Below, piece after piece: positions 16,524 to 26,000 of a DNA stretch of 43,753 bases. The translations under genes and the position numbers were made by a program. Numbering within the stretch: the stretch's first letter is position 1; every line of letters begins with the position of its first letter. Source of the DNA: an uncultured Bacteroidota bacterium (GTDB lineage Bacteria; Bacteroidota; Bacteroidia; Flavobacteriales; Flavobacteriaceae); the NCBI GenBank assembly GCA_937136025.1, contig CAKZOC010000136.1, forward strand, positions 1 through 43,753, given 5' to 3'. The notes under the pieces were generated by a model. That model ran no database searches. It worked only from the letters and a program-made list of their open reading frames with translations, and had not been told where the DNA came from.

Positions 16524-19079
16524 TTGAAGCTTCGTTATTATTTTCTTCTTACCATTGGAGGGTTAGCCCTTTTTTTAGGGGCTTGCAGCACTAAAAAGGA
16601 CGCCTTTGTCAACCGCAACTGGCACGCGCTGAATACTCGGTACAATGTGCTGTATAACGGAGGTTTGGCATTCGAAGAAGGGCGGGAGACCCTCAACAAT
16701 TCATATCGCGATAACTACTGGGAAATTCTACCGGTAGAGCGGATGCAGGTCTCTGAGGAAATCCGCCTGGATTCAGAAGATAACAACCCCAATTTTTTAC
16801 GGGCCGAGGAAAAAGCGACCAAAGCGATTCAAAAGCACAGTATGGAGGTCGGGGGACAGGAGCGCAACCCTCAGACCGATGAGGCTTTCCTGCTTCTCGG
16901 CAAAGCGCGGTACTTCGACCAGAGGTACATTCCGGCTCTGGAGGCTTTTAATTATGTGCTTCGAAAATACGAAAAGAGCAACAAGTTAAATGTCGCACGT
17001 ATATGGCGTGAAAAGACGCATCTCCGACTCGGATATGATGAGTTGGCCCTTAAAAACCTCACGACACTTTTCAAATACGATGTTTTGTCTGACCAGGAAT
17101 ACGCAGACGCGCGAGCCGTGGCAGCACAGGCATACATCAACCTGCAAGCTCTTGATACAGCGGTACAGCAGATGAAAATAGCAGCGGCATATACCGGGAA
17201 AACAGAGGAAAAAGGGCGTTATTATTTCATCATTGGACAGTTGTTTAACCGTCTGGAGTATCCCGACAGTGCAGACATGGCTTTTGACAAAGTCATTGAC
17301 TTCAATCGAAAAATACCCAGAGTCTACCTGGTTAATGCACAACTCCAGAAGATTGGAAATGTAGAGATTACCTCCGAAAACAGGGATGAGGTACGGGAAT
17401 ATCTGACGGATCTCGAAAAAAATCGGGAGAACCGGCCTTTCCTGGATAAAATATACAGAAGTCTGGCGGTGTACTATCACAAGACGGAAGCAGAAGGTGC
17501 GGCCCTTGACTATTACAACAAATCGCTGAGAGCAAGCCAGAATGAACCGCATCTGAACACACTTAACTACACGGACCTTGCCGAGTACTATTTTGACCAG
17601 AACAACTACAAAAGCGCCGGGGCCTATTACGACAGCGTATTGCTGAATGTCCCGGAGAACAGCCGAACCTTTCGCAATGTGTCCAAAAAAAGAGAAAACC
17701 TGGAAGATGTGATTGCCTACGAGGCTGTCGTTCGTTATTCGGACAGCGTTTTGAACCTCATCTCCATGACGCCTGTGGAGCGGGGAATATATTTTCAAAC
17801 CTATATTGACTCCCTAAAGGCAGAGGCAGAGGCAGAGGTGCTTAAAAAGGAGCAACAGACCCGAACAGGGCTGCAGGCTTTCAGTGAGAGTCAGGGCGGG
17901 CAGGAGAATCAAGGGAAGTTTTACTTCTACAATGTCACCAGCCTGGGATATGGTAAGAATGAATTCCGCATGCGCTGGGGAGATCGGGAACTGGAGGATA
18001 ACTGGCGGTGGAGCACAAAATCCAGAATTCTCTCAGAAGTCACTGCAGATGAGGATGCGCTTGCCGATGGAACGGAGAAGGCACTTTTGGATTCTGAAAA
18101 GTTCTCTTTGGATTTTTATCTGGATCAGATCCCTGAAGATCCCGCAGTCACGGACAGCCTTCAAAAGGAACGCAACTTTGCAAATTACCAGTTGGGGCTT
18201 ATTTATAAGGAAAAATTCAAGGAGCCGATGCTTGCAGCGGCCCGATTGGAAGCGGTTCTCGATTCCAATCCGGAGGAGCGGCTGATTTTGCCATCCAAAT
18301 ACAATTTGTACAAAATTTATCAGGAAGTGGGGAGTCCCTTGCAGGATCCTATGAAATTTGATATTATCGAGAACCATCCCGAATCCCGGTATGCCGCAAT
18401 CCTTACGAATCCCGAAGCGGCTTTAACAAACCTGCAGAATACCCAGGATGCGAGGTATGCCGAACTCTTTACCGCTTTTAAAGCCCAGGAGTATCTGCAG
18501 GTAATTACAGGAACCGAGGAGGCTATCGACCAGTTTACAGGAGAGCCTATAGTCCCTAAGCTGGAGTTGCTCAAAGCCAATGCTATTGGACGTTTACAGG
18601 GCTTTAATCAGTTCCGGGAAGCGCTCAATTACATCGCCCTGAATTATCCCAACACTCCAGAAGGCAAAAAGGCACAGGTCCTGGTGACGGAACAGATCCC
18701 CAAGCTCGAAAGCACCGATTTCTCTGAAGTTACAACGGCTGAAGGCACTTCGAACTGGAAAGTGGTTTTTCCATTTAGCCGGACACAGCACGAAAAGGCA
18801 CTGGAGCTCAAAGAACGCCTGGATAAATCGATTAAGGATCTCATGTACGACTATACCGTTTCGAGGGATATTTACGATTTGCAAACCGAATTTATTGTAG
18901 TTCACGGATTCCCATCTCAAACCTATGCCCTCGGATATGTGGAGCTTCTTAAAAACAATAAGAATTACAGGATCACCAACGAGAATTTCGTAATTTTATC
19001 AGACAATTATAAAGTGGTTCAGGTCCATAAAAATCTGGCCGATTACCGCAATCAAACACAAACCCCAAAATCGCAATGA
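16524..19079 (+). CDS. porW: type IX secretion / gliding motility lipoprotein PorW/SprE
   Basis: An 851-residue TPR-rich lipoprotein needed in related bacteria for type IX secretion and gliding. The N-terminus is a lipoprotein signal with lipobox LGAC (cysteine at about residue 21), followed by the family signature region NRNWHALNTRYNVLYNG. The rest is helical repeats interrupted by acidic and charged stretches, consistent with tetratricopeptide arrays in the periplasm. The start is a TTG. The stop is 3 bases before the bactofilin gene, so it heads an operon with bactofilin and the ATP synthase accessory genes. A -7-like TAGTTTAG lies at 16493-16500, weak. Confidence 0.87.
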   Translation: MKLRYYFLLTIGGLALFLGACSTKKDAFVNRNWHALNTRYNVLYNGGLAFEEGRETLNNSYRDNYWEILPVERMQVSEEIRLDSEDNNPNFLRAEEKATKAIQKHSMEVGGQERNPQTDEAFLLLGKARYFDQRYIPALEAFNYVLRKYEKSNKLNVARIWREKTHLRLGYDELALKNLTTLFKYDVLSDQEYADARAVAAQAYINLQALDTAVQQMKIAAAYTGKTEEKGRYYFIIGQLFNRLEYPDSADMAFDKVIDFNRKIPRVYLVNAQLQKIGNVEITSENRDEVREYLTDLEKNRENRPFLDKIYRSLAVYYHKTEAEGAALDYYNKSLRASQNEPHLNTLNYTDLAEYYFDQNNYKSAGAYYDSVLLNVPENSRTFRNVSKKRENLEDVIAYEAVVRYSDSVLNLISMTPVERGIYFQTYIDSLKAEAEAEVLKKEQQTRTGLQAFSESQGGQENQGKFYFYNVTSLGYGKNEFRMRWGDRELEDNWRWSTKSRILSEVTADEDALADGTEKALLDSEKFSLDFYLDQIPEDPAVTDSLQKERNFANYQLGLIYKEKFKEPMLAAARLEAVLDSNPEERLILPSKYNLYKIYQEVGSPLQDPMKFDIIENHPESRYAAILTNPEAALTNLQNTQDARYAELFTAFKAQEYLQVITGTEEAIDQFTGEPIVPKLELLKANAIGRLQGFNQFREALNYIALNYPNTPEGKKAQVLVTEQIPKLESTDFSEVTTAEGTSNWKVVFPFSRTQHEKALELKERLDKSIKDLMYDYTVSRDIYDLQTEFIVVHGFPSQTYALGYVELLKNNKNYRITNENFVILSDNYKVVQVHKNLADYRNQTQTPKSQ

Positions 19080-19082
19080 ACC

Positions 19083-19538
19083 ATGTTTTCCGAAAACAAA
19101 AAACCTAAAACTATGAACGAACCAGGAGGTCAACCCAACCGTATTGAAAAGAACACAAAAATTAAAGGGGATATTATTTCCGAAGCCGATTTCCGAATTG
19201 ACGGAAAACTGGACGGAAATGTGAAAACCTCAGGGAAAGTCGTCATCGGCAAGGGAGGTTATATCCATGGAAAAGTCGAGTGTGTTAACGCTGACATTGA
19301 GGGAAATTTTAATGGGGAGCTTCTGGTTTCAGACCTTCTCTCTTTAAAGAGCTCCGCAGTTATTGAAGGTACGGTCACGGTCGCTAAATTGTCTGTGGAA
19401 CCCGGCGCCACCTTTAACGCCTCCTGCAGTATGAAGGGTAAGAACGCCCTGAACGGCAACCCGCCCAGACCTACAGAGTTTAAAGGATCTGCTTCTCCGG
19501 GCGTGAAACAATCCACGGAAAATGCCAAAACCTCCTGA
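19083..19538 (+). CDS. bactofilin (polymer-forming cytoskeletal protein)
   Basis: A 151-residue bactofilin that should polymerise into membrane-associated filaments. The central region from about residue 20 to 125 is the beta-helix DUF583 domain, with the typical repeats IKGDIISEADFRIDGKLDG and VVIGKGGYIHG. Short disordered N- and C-termini flank it. A second ATG 30 bases in (MNEPGG) is an alternative start. It is 3 bases after porW and overlaps the next gene by 17 bases, linking cytoskeleton, type IX secretion and ATP synthase genes in one transcript. Confidence 0.9.
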   Translation: MFSENKKPKTMNEPGGQPNRIEKNTKIKGDIISEADFRIDGKLDGNVKTSGKVVIGKGGYIHGKVECVNADIEGNFNGELLVSDLLSLKSSAVIEGTVTVAKLSVEPGATFNASCSMKGKNALNGNPPRPTEFKGSASPGVKQSTENAKTS

Positions 19539-19752
19539 TAAAAAGGAAAAATCTCAGCTGAGACACGCGATTGAACTCTCTGGAATTGCGATTCAGATGG
19601 GGGTTATTATTTATTTAGCGGCTCAGGCCGGTATTTGGCTGGACACCCATTACCAAAACGAAAAACAAGTCCTGACGGCCATATGTACCATCCTGGGCGT
19701 GGGAATTTCACTTTGGGTAGTCCTGCGGCAACTCAAAAGATTCAATTCCTAA
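19522..19752 (+). CDS. AtpZ/AtpI family ATP synthase accessory protein
   Basis: A 76-residue protein with two membrane helices (about residues 20-38 and 48-67) joined by a short loop with WLDTHY, as in the F0F1-ATPase assembly protein family AtpZ (PF09527). Members sit just before atpB and have been linked to c-ring assembly or Mg2+ handling. The start lies inside the bactofilin gene (17-base overlap) and the stop is immediately followed by the next ATG. Confidence 0.85.
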   Translation: MPKPPDKKEKSQLRHAIELSGIAIQMGVIIYLAAQAGIWLDTHYQNEKQVLTAICTILGVGISLWVVLRQLKRFNS

Positions 19753-20160
19753 ATGAAAAACATCAGCTTTCTGGGGCGTTGTCTGATCCTGTTGAGCCTC
19801 GTTCTGAGCATTTCTTTTGGGATTCACGCCTTAATGCGCACTTCCAACGGATTAAGTCCTTTCGGAGACCTGTTGGTATGGAGTTATCTGATCAATTTGG
19901 TACTTGCCTTCGGTATTGTGGTATTTATTCATAGCCTGCGCCATAAGATGAAGACTCAATTGGGCTTTCTCTTTATAGCCGGAAGCTTTTTGAAGTTCCT
20001 GCTCTTCTTTATTTTTTTCTACCCCTCCTTTACGGAAGACGAGCGGATCACCCAAAGTGAATTTTCAAGTTTTTTTGTCCCTTACTTTCTCGCCCTGCTT
20101 ATAGAGACCTATTTTACGGCCGTATTACTTAAAAATCTCGAAAAGGAAAACCCCTTATGA
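19753..20160 (+). CDS. small four-helix membrane protein preceding atpB (possibly DUF6168)
   Basis: A 135-residue protein with four hydrophobic helices at about residues 5-25, 42-62, 70-90 and 108-128. It occupies the place that AtpI holds in other bacteria, between AtpZ and the a subunit, and resembles the Flavobacteriia family I recall as DUF6168. It starts directly after the AtpZ stop. A role in ATP synthase assembly is inferred from position only. Confidence 0.7.
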   Translation: MKNISFLGRCLILLSLVLSISFGIHALMRTSNGLSPFGDLLVWSYLINLVLAFGIVVFIHSLRHKMKTQLGFLFIAGSFLKFLLFFIFFYPSFTEDERITQSEFSSFFVPYFLALLIETYFTAVLLKNLEKENPL

Positions 20161-20220
20161 CAGGGCTTTAGAGGGGTCAAAATAAAGCGTAAATGCTTTT
20201 TTCTTTTTCAGGGAATATCT

Positions 20221-20228
20221 TACATTTG
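20221..20228 (+). promoter_or_regulatory. candidate -7 element for atpB
   Basis: TACATTTG matches TAnnTTTG exactly, 34 bases before the atpB start codon, within the only real gap (102 bases) of the porW-atpG run. A T-rich stretch rather than TTG occupies the -33 place. It would let the ATP synthase core genes be transcribed separately from porW and bactofilin. Confidence 0.4.
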
Positions 20229-20262
20229 CACCGATTTTTAGAGACCCTTAGATTCGAGTGTT

Positions 20263-21399
20263 ATGCAAAGTTCCTTTGTGAGTAATTTCCTGGTCGGCGT
20301 TTTCTTCTTTTGTTTAGGGCCGGTTTTGTTCGCCAAAGAGACCCCTTCTGAGTCCGGTGGACCTGCAGGCACAAAGGCTGAAATCAAAGAATACATCGCA
20401 CATCACCTTCAGGACTCTCATGACTTCTCCATCGCCTCTTATACCGATGACCAGGGGCATAAAGTACACTGGGGTTTTCCTCTGCCCGTGATCCTTTGGG
20501 ATAACGGACTAAAGGTTTTTTCCTCTTCTCTTTTTCACCATGGGGATACTGTGGCAGAAGTCGATGGAAATTATTACAAGCTGTACCATAATAAGATTTA
20601 CAAAACAGATTCGGAAGGCACTATTGTTTACGATGCCGAAGATCACCCGACCAATACAAAACCCCTCGATTTTTCGATTACCAAGAATGTCGTGATGATG
20701 CTGGTCACAGGGCTGCTCTTGTTGTGGCTGTTTACCAGTATGGCCCGGAAGTATGAAAAAAGCGGGGGAGTTCCCACCGGAGTTGCTAAATTTTTTGAGC
20801 CTATCGTCCTGTATATTCGAGACGATATCGCCATCCCAAATATCGGAGAGAAAAAGTACAGCCGGTATATGCCCTTTTTGCTGACCGTATTTTTCTTTAT
20901 CTGGTTCCTCAATATGTTTGGTCTGACCCCTTTGGGTGTAAACGTCACCGGGAATATTGCTGTGACTATGGCCCTGGCGCTGATCGTATTTTTAATGACC
21001 AATTTTACGGGAACCAAAGATTACTGGAAGCATATTTTTGATCCGCTTGGAGATGGAATGCCGTGGTATGGGAAAATGGTGATTTACATCATTCTGGTTC
21101 CGATTGAGATTTTGGGGATATTTATCAAACCGTTTGCACTGATGATTCGTCTCTACGCCAACATGACGGCGGGGCACGTAGTGCTTATGAGTCTGATCGG
21201 ACTGATCTTTATCTTTAAAAGTTGGGTCGGCGGGCCTTTGTCTTTCGGCCTGAGTTTCGCCATATCCCTTATAGAAGTTTTAGTTGCGCTATTGCAGGCT
21301 TATATTTTCACGATGTTATCTGCCCTTTATTTCGGTTTTGCCGCTGAAGAGCACGATCACGATCACGATCATGAAGAGCCTGTGCTGGAGCACCTTTAG
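20263..21399 (+). CDS. atpB: F0F1 ATP synthase subunit a
   Basis: Membrane subunit that forms the proton half-channels. The 378-residue protein is longer than the usual 240-270 residues because of a cleavable-looking signal segment (about 1-24) and a roughly 100-residue soluble N-terminal region, both normal in Bacteroidota. About six helices follow from residue 140. The essential arginine is in LMIRLYANMTAGH near residue 296. The C-terminal tail is histidine-aspartate rich (EEHDHDHDHEE), encoded by a GATCAC-type hexamer repeat. ATG start with an exact -7 element 34 bases upstream. Confidence 0.96.
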   Translation: MQSSFVSNFLVGVFFFCLGPVLFAKETPSESGGPAGTKAEIKEYIAHHLQDSHDFSIASYTDDQGHKVHWGFPLPVILWDNGLKVFSSSLFHHGDTVAEVDGNYYKLYHNKIYKTDSEGTIVYDAEDHPTNTKPLDFSITKNVVMMLVTGLLLLWLFTSMARKYEKSGGVPTGVAKFFEPIVLYIRDDIAIPNIGEKKYSRYMPFLLTVFFFIWFLNMFGLTPLGVNVTGNIAVTMALALIVFLMTNFTGTKDYWKHIFDPLGDGMPWYGKMVIYIILVPIEILGIFIKPFALMIRLYANMTAGHVVLMSLIGLIFIFKSWVGGPLSFGLSFAISLIEVLVALLQAYIFTMLSALYFGFAAEEHDHDHDHEEPVLEHL

Positions 21400-21421
21400 T
21401 GTTTTGAGTTGTATTGTTTAA

Positions 21422-21631
<210 letters not shown>

Positions 21632-21648
21632 AACCTACAGATTGCTCA

Positions 21649-21677
21649 GGCAGTCCATACGGTTGGTATGGATTGCC
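21649..21677 (+). promoter_or_regulatory. 12-bp hairpin between atpE and atpF
   Basis: GGCAGTCCATAC and GTATGGATTGCC pair over 12 positions (one G-U) around the loop GGTTG. It begins 18 bases after the atpE stop and ends 36 bases before the atpF ATG. No T run follows, so it is probably an RNA stability or processing element, or a partial terminator, and not a full terminator. Confidence 0.6.
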
Positions 21678-21712
21678 GGGCTTTATGGAAGAACATAAAA
21701 CCTCGGGAAACC

Positions 21713-22213
21713 ATGGAAAAATTAATTAACGAATTTTCAATAGGGCTTTTCTTTTGGCAGATTATTCTGTTTGTCCTGCTTTTACTCTTACTCCACAAGT
21801 TTGCATGGAAACCCATATTGCGGGCCGTTTCTGAGCGGGAAGAAGGCATTAAGGATGCACTGGCTGCCGCAGAGAACGCCAAGAAGGAAATGCAGAATGT
21901 CTCTGCGGACAATGACAGATTGCTTCAGGAGGCGCGTGCAGAACGCGAAGCCATGCTTAAGGAAGCTCGGGAGATTCGCGAAAAAATGGTAGCGGATGCC
22001 AAAATCCTGGCACAGGAAGAAGGAGATAAAATTATCAAGCAAGCTCAGTTGAGCATTGAAGGCGAAAAGAAGGCGGCCATTGCAGATATCAAAAGCCAGG
22101 TGGCCTCGCTCTCTGTGGAGATTGCCGAAAAGGTACTTCAGGGTCAGCTTGACAATAAGGACAAGCAACTGAAACTGGTGGATGAACTGGTGGATGAAAT
22201 CAAATTGAAATAA
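21713..22213 (+). CDS. atpF: F0F1 ATP synthase subunit b
   Basis: Peripheral stalk subunit of 166 residues. The start is set at the ATG at 21713, giving MEKLINEFSIGLFFWQ and one N-terminal membrane helix (about 7-27) followed by a long charged coiled coil, the standard length and layout; the 15 extra codons of the ORF track run into the hairpin. Stop is 3 bases before atpH. Confidence 0.95.
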   Translation: MEKLINEFSIGLFFWQIILFVLLLLLLHKFAWKPILRAVSEREEGIKDALAAAENAKKEMQNVSADNDRLLQEARAEREAMLKEAREIREKMVADAKILAQEEGDKIIKQAQLSIEGEKKAAIADIKSQVASLSVEIAEKVLQGQLDNKDKQLKLVDELVDEIKLK

Positions 22214-22216
22214 GCG

Positions 22217-22753
22217 ATGAGCGAACATCGAGCCGCATATCGTTATGCCAAAGCACTCATGGACCTCGCTGTAGAACAGGGTCAGGTGAGTGGTATGGAA
22301 AAGGACATGCACCTGATCCTGGATACGATTCAGGAAAACGAATCTTTGAGAGATGTGCTCAGCAGTCCAACCCTTATAGGTGTCGATAAGAAGAATGCCC
22401 TGAAAACGCTTTTCAAGGGAGCACAGCCCCTGACGATGGAGTTGTTTAACCTGCTGGCGACCAATAAGAGGATAGGTATTCTGAAAGGAATCGCTGAGCA
22501 GTTTATTGCGCTCTTTGAACAGATGCAGGGACACGAGGTAGCCACCGTAGTAACGGCAACGCCCCTCAATAAAGCTTTGGAAGCAAAACTCTTGAAGAAA
22601 CTCGAGGAAATCAGCGGTAAGGAAGTGACCCTTGAGAACGAAATCGACACCGATCTGATCGGAGGATTTATTTTACGGGTAGGGGATTTGGAATACAATG
22701 CCAGTCTGTCCGGGAAGCTCGAAAAATTAGAACGAAAACTATTAAGTACATAA
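22217..22753 (+). CDS. atpH: F0F1 ATP synthase subunit delta
   Basis: Stalk subunit of 178 residues joining b to the alpha3-beta3 head. The N-terminal helical bundle begins HRAAYRYAKALMDLAVEQG, and the C-terminal family motif DLIGGFILRVGD is at about residues 152-163. Three bases after atpF; 51 bases before atpA. Confidence 0.95.
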   Translation: MSEHRAAYRYAKALMDLAVEQGQVSGMEKDMHLILDTIQENESLRDVLSSPTLIGVDKKNALKTLFKGAQPLTMELFNLLATNKRIGILKGIAEQFIALFEQMQGHEVATVVTATPLNKALEAKLLKKLEEISGKEVTLENEIDTDLIGGFILRVGDLEYNASLSGKLEKLERKLLST

Positions 22754-22804
22754 ACGGATATATCGAATCCCAGCAGGCGGATTCATTAATTATACCTATT
22801 GAAC

Positions 22805-24385
22805 ATGGCAGGAATTAAAGCCGCTGAGGTATCAGCAATCTTAAAGGAGCAGTTATCAGGATTTGAAGCAACAGCAACCCTGGACGAGGTGGGTACTGTA
22901 CTCCAGGTAGGAGACGGGATCGCACGCGTTTATGGTCTTTCCAATGCCCAATACGGCGAGCTCGTGTCTTTTGACGGAGGCCTGGAGGGAATTGTACTGA
23001 ACCTCGAAGAGGACAATGTAGGGGTGGTTCTTTTAGGACCTTCCCGACAAATTGTCGAAGGAGCCACAGTTAAAAGAACCCAGCGGATTGCCTCTATTAA
23101 AGTTGGAGAAGGCATCGTTGGCCGTGTGGTCGATAGTCTTGGAACTCCTATCGACGGGAAAGGCGCCATTACCGGAGATCTTTTTGAAATGCCACTGGAG
23201 CGGAAAGCTCCCGGGGTTATTTTCAGGCAGCCCGTGAATGAGCCGCTTCAAACCGGTGTTAAGGCCATTGATGCCATGATTCCTATTGGCCGGGGACAGC
23301 GAGAACTTGTGATCGGAGACCGGCAGACAGGGAAGACTACTGTTTGTATTGATACGATTATCAATCAGAAGGAATTTTACGATGCGGGAGAGCCCGTATA
23401 TTGTATCTACGTAGCTATTGGACAAAAGGCTTCAACAGTTGCCGCCATCGCCAAGACCCTTGAAGATAAAGGAGCACTGGCCTATACCACTATCGTGGCA
23501 GCCAATGCATCCGATCCTGCTCCTATGCAGGTATATGCTCCTTTTGCCGGAGCGGCTATCGGAGAGTATTTCCGGGATACCGGGCGTCCTGCCCTGATTA
23601 TTTACGATGATCTCTCCAAGCAGGCTGTTGCCTATCGGGAAGTTTCTCTTCTGCTCAGACGTCCACCGGGGCGGGAAGCCTATCCCGGGGATGTGTTTTA
23701 CCTGCACTCCCGCCTTCTGGAGCGCGCGGCCAAAGTTATTAATGACGATGGGATCGCTCAAAAAATGAATGATCTTCCCAACAGCCTTAAAGATCGTGTT
23801 AAGGGTGGAGGATCTCTGACGGCACTCCCCATTATTGAGACTCAGGCGGGAGATGTTTCTGCCTATATCCCGACGAACGTTATTTCGATCACGGACGGGC
23901 AGATATTTTTAGAGCAGGATCTCTTTAACCAGGGGGTTCGTCCCGCGATCAACGTGGGGATTTCAGTTTCCCGGGTGGGTGGATCTGCTCAGATTAAATC
24001 GATGAAAAAGGTAGCGGGAACCCTAAAACTCGACCAGGCCCAGTTCCGCGAATTGGAGGCATTCTCCAAATTCGGCTCGGATCTGGATGCTGCGACGCTC
24101 AATGTAATTGAGAAGGGACGACGAAATGTTGAAATTCTCAAGCAAGCTCAAAACGACCCATTTACGGTAGAAGATCAGGTTGCCATTATATACGCAGGCT
24201 CCAAAAACTTACTTCGCGATGTTCCTGTCGAGAAGGTGAAGGAGTTTGAGCGTGATTTTATCGAGTTCCTGAACGCCAAACACCGGGATGTTCTGGATTT
24301 ATTAAAGCAGGGGAAACTCACCGATGAAATCACCGATACGCTGATGGCGGTGTGTAAGGATCTTGCGGCCAAGTATAAGGCCTAA
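22805..24385 (+). CDS. atpA: F0F1 ATP synthase subunit alpha
   Basis: Non-catalytic nucleotide-binding subunit, 526 residues. The start is the ATG at 22805 ([10 protein letters not shown]), two codons after the TTG used in the ORF track. Walker A is GDRQTGKTT at about residues 171-179 and the arginine finger is in SVSRVGG near 375. No frameshift or unusual residues. The catalytic beta subunit gene is not in this operon. Confidence 0.97.
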   Translation: MAGIKAAEVSAILKEQLSGFEATATLDEVGTVLQVGDGIARVYGLSNAQYGELVSFDGGLEGIVLNLEEDNVGVVLLGPSRQIVEGATVKRTQRIASIKVGEGIVGRVVDSLGTPIDGKGAITGDLFEMPLERKAPGVIFRQPVNEPLQTGVKAIDAMIPIGRGQRELVIGDRQTGKTTVCIDTIINQKEFYDAGEPVYCIYVAIGQKASTVAAIAKTLEDKGALAYTTIVAANASDPAPMQVYAPFAGAAIGEYFRDTGRPALIIYDDLSKQAVAYREVSLLLRRPPGREAYPGDVFYLHSRLLERAAKVINDDGIAQKMNDLPNSLKDRVKGGGSLTALPIIETQAGDVSAYIPTNVISITDGQIFLEQDLFNQGVRPAINVGISVSRVGGSAQIKSMKKVAGTLKLDQAQFRELEAFSKFGSDLDAATLNVIEKGRRNVEILKQAQNDPFTVEDQVAIIYAGSKNLLRDVPVEKVKEFERDFIEFLNAKHRDVLDLLKQGKLTDEITDTLMAVCKDLAAKYKA

Positions 24386-24403
24386 GAAACGACAGACGGA
24401 ACT

Positions 24404-25270
24404 ATGCCAAACTTAAAGGAAATACGAAATCGTATCGCATCGGTCTCTTCGACCATGCAGATTACCAGTGCCATGAAAATGGTATCTGCTGCCAAGTTGA
24501 AGAAAGCCCAGGATGCGATTACGGCCATGCGTCCCTATTCGGATAAGTTATCGGAATTACTGCGGGACCTCAGTGCCAATCTGGATGGAGATACCGCCAG
24601 CGCTTATGCCGATGTTCGGAAGGTTGAAAAAGTTCTGATTGTTTCTGTGAGTTCCAACCGGGGCCTTTGTGGTGCGTTTAATTCGAACATCGTTAAACAA
24701 AGTGTTTCCCTTTTACAGGGTGAATATGGGAACAAACAGGTAGATTTTGTCACCATAGGAAAGAAAGTGGACGATTTGCTTCGCAAAAGGCACACCGTTG
24801 TTTCCAATCACAATGAAGTATACGACAATCTCACTTTTGATGAGGTGGCGCCAATAGCAGAAAGCCTGATGGCCCATTTTACAGAAGGACGTTACGATCG
24901 TATTCTGCTCGTATACAATCGCTTTAAGAATGCGGCGACTCAGATAGTAATCACGGAGCAATTCCTCCCGATAGAAGCGGCCCGGGAAGTTTCCGGACAG
25001 CAGGGGACGGCGGATTATATTTTTGAGCCCTCTGAAGCTGAAATTGTGGAGCAACTCATCCCAAAATCCCTGAAAACACAATTGTTTAAGGCGATACGGG
25101 ATTCATACGCAGGAGAACATGGAGCCCGGATGACCGCTATGCACAAAGCCACGGATAATGCCGGAGATTTAAAAGACCAGCTCACCCTTACTTATAACAA
25201 GGCGCGTCAGGCGGCCATTACCAATGAGATCCTTGAGATTGTCGGGGGTGCAGAAGCCCTTAATAATTAG
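24404..25270 (+). CDS. atpG: F0F1 ATP synthase subunit gamma
   Basis: Rotor shaft subunit, 288 residues. The N-terminal helix RIASVSSTMQITSAMKMVSAAKLKKA and the C-terminal helix ending KARQAAITNEILEIVGGAEAL are the conserved paired helices of the family. It is the last gene of the operon, followed after about 20 bases by a strong terminator. atpD and atpC are absent here, as is usual for Bacteroidota where they form another locus. Confidence 0.96.
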   Translation: MPNLKEIRNRIASVSSTMQITSAMKMVSAAKLKKAQDAITAMRPYSDKLSELLRDLSANLDGDTASAYADVRKVEKVLIVSVSSNRGLCGAFNSNIVKQSVSLLQGEYGNKQVDFVTIGKKVDDLLRKRHTVVSNHNEVYDNLTFDEVAPIAESLMAHFTEGRYDRILLVYNRFKNAATQIVITEQFLPIEAAREVSGQQGTADYIFEPSEAEIVEQLIPKSLKTQLFKAIRDSYAGEHGARMTAMHKATDNAGDLKDQLTLTYNKARQAAITNEILEIVGGAEALNN

Positions 25271-25290
25271 ATCGATGTGGTTGATATATA

Positions 25291-25320
25291 AAAAACCCCG
25301 GCCCAGGCCGGGGTTTTTTT
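25291..25320. terminator. strong intrinsic terminator ending the ATP synthase operon
   Basis: AAAAACCCCGGC pairs with GCCGGGGTTTTTT around a CCAG loop, followed by seven T residues; flanking A and T runs allow function in both directions. It lies 20 bases after the atpG stop. Confidence 0.92.
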
Positions 25321-25377
25321 GTTGTGCTTACCGATTTCCGGGATGTCACAAGGGTCATAAAAGGCCCGTGCCGGGTT

Positions 25378-25406
25378 TTGGCATCAATTTTGGAAAGGTA
25401 TCTTTA
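25378..25406 (+). promoter_or_regulatory. candidate promoter for the orphan lipoprotein gene
   Basis: TTG (25378-25380), 18 bases, TATCTTTA (25399-25406), then the ATG 24 bases on. The -7 differs from TAnnTTTG only in the last base and reads TATCTTTAC, the same as upstream of ricT. Confidence 0.45.
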
Positions 25407-25429
25407 CAAACCCTGAGAATTTTTGATTT

Positions 25430-25945
25430 ATGAGAACCTCTTTCTACTTTTCCCTCTTACTTATAGTCACTGGCCTGATGAGCTGCAGTTCGCAACGAAA
25501 AATACAAACAGAAGCCTCATTTACCGTGGAGCGGCCCACCGTGGAGTATTGGGTAGGCGGAAGGGAGGAAAGCGGAACCCAGATGCGATTTCAGGCGCGC
25601 TGGAATCCCATAGACCCCTCAGCGATCACTCTGGATTCGCTCTATTTCAGGGGGAGGGCGATGAAGGCAGAATCGAAAGAAACGGAAACAGGTTTCCTGA
25701 TTACGGCTACTTTTATTGAAAACTTGCCTAAATATGACATCATTATGCACGCCGATGCCCGGAAGGAGGTTGGGAATCAACCTCCAAAACGCCTGACTTC
25801 AGGCAAGGATTTTCCTTTTGACCTGGGTACGGACGAAGCCGTACTCTCCTATCTGGAGGGGAATTCCTCAAAAAAGCGCTATTACAGGATTAGCGGTGTC
25901 GTTGAAAAACAAGGTCGCATTTCCCCGGGAAGGACAAAGAACTAA
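25430..25945 (+). CDS. lipoprotein of unknown function
   Basis: A 171-residue protein with a lipoprotein signal peptide (lipobox LMSC, cysteine at about residue 19). The mature part from residue 30 is beta-rich with alternating hydrophobic residues and no recognisable motif. I do not recognise the family. It stands between the atpG terminator and the flippase gene, with its own candidate promoter; a -7 element for the flippase overlaps its stop codon. Confidence 0.75.
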   Translation: MRTSFYFSLLLIVTGLMSCSSQRKIQTEASFTVERPTVEYWVGGREESGTQMRFQARWNPIDPSAITLDSLYFRGRAMKAESKETETGFLITATFIENLPKYDIIMHADARKEVGNQPPKRLTSGKDFPFDLGTDEAVLSYLEGNSSKKRYYRISGVVEKQGRISPGRTKN

Positions 25946-25950
25946 CTTTG
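25943..25950 (+). promoter_or_regulatory. candidate -7 element for the flippase-dut operon
   Basis: TAACTTTG matches TAnnTTTG exactly and its first three bases are the stop codon of the orphan lipoprotein gene. It predicts a leader of roughly 44 bases to the flippase TTG. No TTG -33 was found. Confidence 0.3.
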
Positions 25951-26000
25951 CAGGCTCTTTCTAAATGCCTAATTTAGATAAAGATCTAACGCCCTCCTAG

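Noticed and set aside
16986-17798. 270-residue minus-strand ORF
   Set aside because: It lies wholly inside the PorW gene on the opposite strand, has no family motif or start context and uses atypical composition; a shadow.
21788-22534. 248-residue minus-strand ORF
   Set aside because: Antisense to atpF and atpH, both certain genes.
25271-25429. Missing atpD/atpC as a deletion
   Set aside because: The operon ends at a strong terminator directly after atpG and Bacteroidota normally keep atpD/atpC at another locus.
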